Shown here one piece after another: positions 61,255 to 64,000 of a DNA stretch of 64,000 nucleotides. The translations under genes were made by a program, and so were the position numbers. Each line of letters begins with the position of its first letter. The first letter of the stretch is position 1. The DNA is taken from positions 98,254,226-98,318,225 of the forward strand of contig NC_086178.1 in the NCBI RefSeq assembly GCF_023053635.1, read 5' to 3'. The notes below the pieces were generated by a model that ran no database searches, was not told where the DNA came from, and saw nothing but the letters and a program-made list of their open reading frames with translations. This DNA comes from Elgaria multicarinata webbii (taxonomy: Eukaryota; Chordata; Lepidosauria; Squamata; Anguidae).

Positions 61255-61690
61255 ACACAGGTGTACAAAATTGTGCATTATCTGGAGACATTTTTCTCCC
61301 CCCCCCCCTCAAAATACGAGAATCTGGGGTCATCTCATGAAGCTGATTGATGGGAGATTCAGGACAGATAAAAGGAAGTACTTCTTCACACAGCGCATAG
61401 TTGAACTATGGAATCCGTTACTGCAGAATGTATTGATGGCCACCAATTTGGATGGCCTCAAAAGGGGTGAGATAAATTACTAGAGGCTACTAGTCATGAT
61501 AGCTATGTGCTACCTCCAGCAGAAGAGGTAGTACACCAATTGCTGGGGAACATGGGTGGGAGGGTGCTGTTGCACTCGTGTCCTGCTTGTGGGTTCCTGG
61601 TCACAAGCTGGTTGGCCACCTGTAAACAGAATGTTGGACTAGATGGACCCTTGATCTATTCCAGCATAACTATTCTTTTGTTTTTAAGTA
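61255..61690 (+). mobile_element. CR1 3' end
   Basis: ggtgtacaaaattgtgcatt, gctgattgatgggagattca, gaagtacttcttcacacagc, aatttggatggcctcaaaag and gttggactagatggaccctt. Its 5' break abuts a (GT)n...(AC)n tract at 61206-61259. Confidence 0.85.
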
Positions 61691-61711
61691 CATAGCATAA
61701 TACCCAACTTA

Positions 61712-61999
61712 TTAGAATCATAGAATAGTAGAGTTGGAAAGGGCTTATAAGGCCATCAAATCCAACCCCCTGTCAATGCAGGAATCCATCCTAAAACATA
61801 CCTGACAGATGGTTATCCAGCTGCCTCTTAAATGCCTCTAGTGTGGGAGAGACCACACCCTCCCTAGGTAACTGGTTACATTGCCATACTGCTCTAACAG
61901 TCAGGAAGTTTTTCCTGATGTCCAGCTAGAAGCTGACTTCCTGTAACTTGAGCCCGTTATTCCGGGTCCTGCACTCTGGGATGATTGAGAAGAGGGCAT
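61712..61999 (-). mobile_element. CR1 3' end, minus strand
   Basis: catagaatagtagagttgga is the inverted CR1 terminus (attctatg). It is followed by aggccatcaaatccaacccc, agctgcctcttaaatgcctc and gagcccgttattccgggtcc. Same subfamily as 31618-32190, opposite strand. Confidence 0.9.
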
Positions 62000-62075
62000 G
62001 AGTGCAATCCTATGCACAGTTACTTGGGAGTAAGCTCCATTGGACTTGTGGTGCTTACTTCCGACTGCATAATTT
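62000..62075. mobile_element. Short reptile MITE
   Basis: gtgcaatcctatgcacagtt, acttgggagtaagctccatt and the mirrored gtgcttacttccgactgcat. Confidence 0.75.
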
Positions 62076-62305
62076 CAATTTGTAAAATATCACTGAACTT
62101 TAACAAAAGCTGTTCAGTTAACATTTAGCTTTAATTAGCTGTACAAACAAGCTTGCAAAGAAGTGTTTCTACTTCTCTGAAGTAGAAGTTCCTACTTCAA
62201 AGAAGTTTGAAGTAGGAACTCCATCAAAGAAAAGGAAATAAGTTTCCAGGCTCTACTGCATTATTTGCCTCATTCTCTGAGTTCCTAATCTGTCAAAAGC
62301 AACAA

Positions 62306-62443
62306 TGGCCTTGTTCAGAAGACACCTTAAACCGCAGCTTTAACCATGGTGAATAAGGCAAAAACCCTTTTTTTTGGCCTTTTTTTTAAAAACTGCAGTT
62401 AAAACCATGGTTAAGGTGTCTTTGAACAGGGCCTATAAAACTT
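62306..62443. mobile_element. Palindromic MITE
   Basis: ggccttgttcagaagacacc then ttaaaccgcag mirrors ctgcagttaaaaccatggtt, aaggtgtctttgaacagggc. A T-run lies between the arms. Confidence 0.85.
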
Positions 62444-62524
62444 GAAAGACTTGTTATAGCCTCTTTACTTCAATAAATGTGGCACTCCAACAGATGATGC
62501 AGGCATTCCTGCTTTGGCAAAAGA

Positions 62525-63024
62525 CCTGTGGCATAACTACACCATACTTTTATCCTGGGATCATCCCTAGATTATCCCTGTGCATCCAAATGATGCACAG
62601 GGGATCCCAGGGGCAAGCAGGGATGACCCCTCCATTTTCCCGGGATAACCAAGACCTCATTTTGCCCACGGTCCCGGGACCGTACCAAGGACCGCGGGCA
62701 GTGTGGTGCCCGCTCCTGGCTTCTCTCTCCCCGCAAGTAGCGGGGCTTTTAAAACAGGCACAGAGCTGCATGGGGGCAGTCTGTGCCCATTGTATGTGGG
62801 AGGTAGGGAACAGTTCCAGGGTTGGGTTTGTTTGTTTTTAAATTTACAGGAGCGAAGCGCAATTGCACAACCGGCTCCTCTTCATTAAAAAAAATGGCAG
62901 CCACAACATCCCTCTTCCCTTCTGGAATGTTGCGCAACCATCTAGATGCTGGGGGAGGATCACGGAAGCGGGTAATTCCACAATCCTCCCTCTCCCTCTA
63001 CACCCTTAGGTGTAAATGAGCCCC
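62525..63024 (-). mobile_element. Non-autonomous DNA element, copy 2
   Basis: Inverted copy of 53580-53940 with extra internal sequence: gatcatccctagattatccc, cacggtcccgggaccgtacc, catctagatgctgggggagg and cacccttaggtgtaaatgag. Ends tacacc / ggtgta are the best terminal-repeat candidates. Confidence 0.75.
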
Positions 63025-63329
63025 TGGTGATCTACTCCCCTGTAATTCCCCTCTACTACACCACTGTTTGTTATCATCAATTGTGGACTAAGTAAGGAGG
63101 CAGCTTTCTGAAGATCAGGCAGCAAATATGCCAGACGCTTAAGCCTGTGCCACTAAGGTTAGCTCTTATGATGACTTGCAGTGATGATCACTTCTGATAA
63201 ATTTTACTTTTTTTGTTTCAGTTTACTTGCATTTTCCAAATGCAGAATAGTTATATCTTACCCAGTGCAACTTTCTTCAAAGTGGACAGGGCAGCAAGGA
63301 TGGGATAATCCCATATTTTCACAAAAACA

Positions 63330-63445
63330 AACCGGTGGGGTAGGTTAGGATGAGAAGGCACCCAGAGAGCTTCATGGGCAACTAGAGATTTAAACCCAGT
63401 TCTCCTGAGTACAAGACCAATATTCCATCCGCTAATCTGCCGTGA
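63330..63445 (-). mobile_element. tRNA SINE, minus strand, degraded
   Basis: ccggtggggtaggttaggat, gagcttcatgggcaactaga and gatttaaacccagttctcct follow the reversed SINE of 38979-39203 (box B as tttaaacc). Confidence 0.7.
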
Positions 63446-64000
63446 ACTGCAACTAACAAAACACTTCTCGTGTTCTTATGCAAGAAAGGATCACTTTGTA
63501 CAAATAAGTTGTGCCTTAACTGTTAAGAGATCTTGACTATGCACTTCTGCTGTGCAAACGGATTCTAGTTTAAAAACAATTCAGTGGACCATGGAATGTT
63601 AAAGTTGGGTAACTCTTGTACTGAATCATTTTGGTTGTCAGTGTCTTTCTCCAATATGTATACATGGTGAGCTGAACAGTGTAACCTTCATCTGGCTTTT
63701 AGTGACGTGCCATAACATGTGAGAATATGACTATTTCCTCAACTATTGCTACTTGAATAATACTTCATTGATGCAAATATTTGGTGGTATTTTTTTTTAA
63801 AAAAAGCATTTAAAATTGTTTAATGCTGTGTATAACCCCCTTTCTTGCTATAGTACTGCACTATTTCCATGCTACTGTTTTACGTCAGTGTGAAAATCCT
63901 TAAAAAATGAAGACCCTTGGCAAAAGGCATTGTGAATGAATAGACATTCCTGAAAACAGGAACAATAATGTTTTACAGAATGTGTTCCGTTTCTCTGCAC
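63446..64000 (+). other. Unique sequence to the window end
   Basis: No gene or repeat recognised. If the exon at 58.9 kb is real, this lies in its first intron. Confidence 0.4.

Overview
The window looks like nuclear DNA of a squamate reptile, most likely a lizard. The coding exons are vertebrate. The repeats are CR1 LINEs, L2-type LINEs, Bov-B (RTE) LINEs, tRNA-derived SINEs and many short palindromic DNA transposons, a mix typical of lizards and snakes. The species cannot be fixed from the sequence alone.

One host protein gene is certain: CCDC6, on the + strand. Positions 1-2511 are the 3' part of its intron 1. Exons 2-9 follow at 2512-2661, 5826-5954, 19353-19456, 21734-21894, 25608-25764, 27243-27343, 28034-28158 and 29073-29258 (stop TAG). 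Every exon has AG/GT borders and the reading phases join. Together they give 370 residues, against 373 for the matching part of the human protein. The first exon, with the start codon, lies upstream of the window. A 3' UTR of about 1.4 kb follows, with poly(A) signals at 29803 and 30620.

From 30.9 to 58 kb no conserved protein gene could be found. This stretch is mostly repeats, many inserted into one another. A CpG-rich block at about 58.1-59.0 kb ends in a clear splice donor at 58894. It looks like the promoter and first, probably non-coding, exon of a + strand gene that continues beyond the window. By human gene order (CCDC6, MRLN, SLC16A9, all on one strand) the best guess is SLC16A9. No MCT-type coding exon is present to prove it, and MRLN (46 codons) was looked for and not found.

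The mobile elements leave readable insertion histories. Examples are an L2 tail inside a tRNA SINE inside a foldback DNA transposon (6.87-7.70 kb, with a perfect 13-bp target-site duplication), a GC-rich terminal-inverted-repeat element inside another palindromic element (45.2-46.0 kb, with an 8-bp duplication), and L2 and Bov-B pieces inside an L2 (47.7-48.3 kb). A nearly 5'-complete CR1 with a zinc-knuckle/esterase ORF1 and an endonuclease/RT ORF2 sits in CCDC6 intron 3. No retrovirus, Polinton, CRISPR array, rRNA or functional tRNA gene was recognised. I found no convincing undescribed system. The most unusual structures are a 289-bp hairpin in CCDC6 intron 2, a two-monomer composite tandem repeat in intron 5, and a GC-rich palindrome-bearing element at 45.6 kb.
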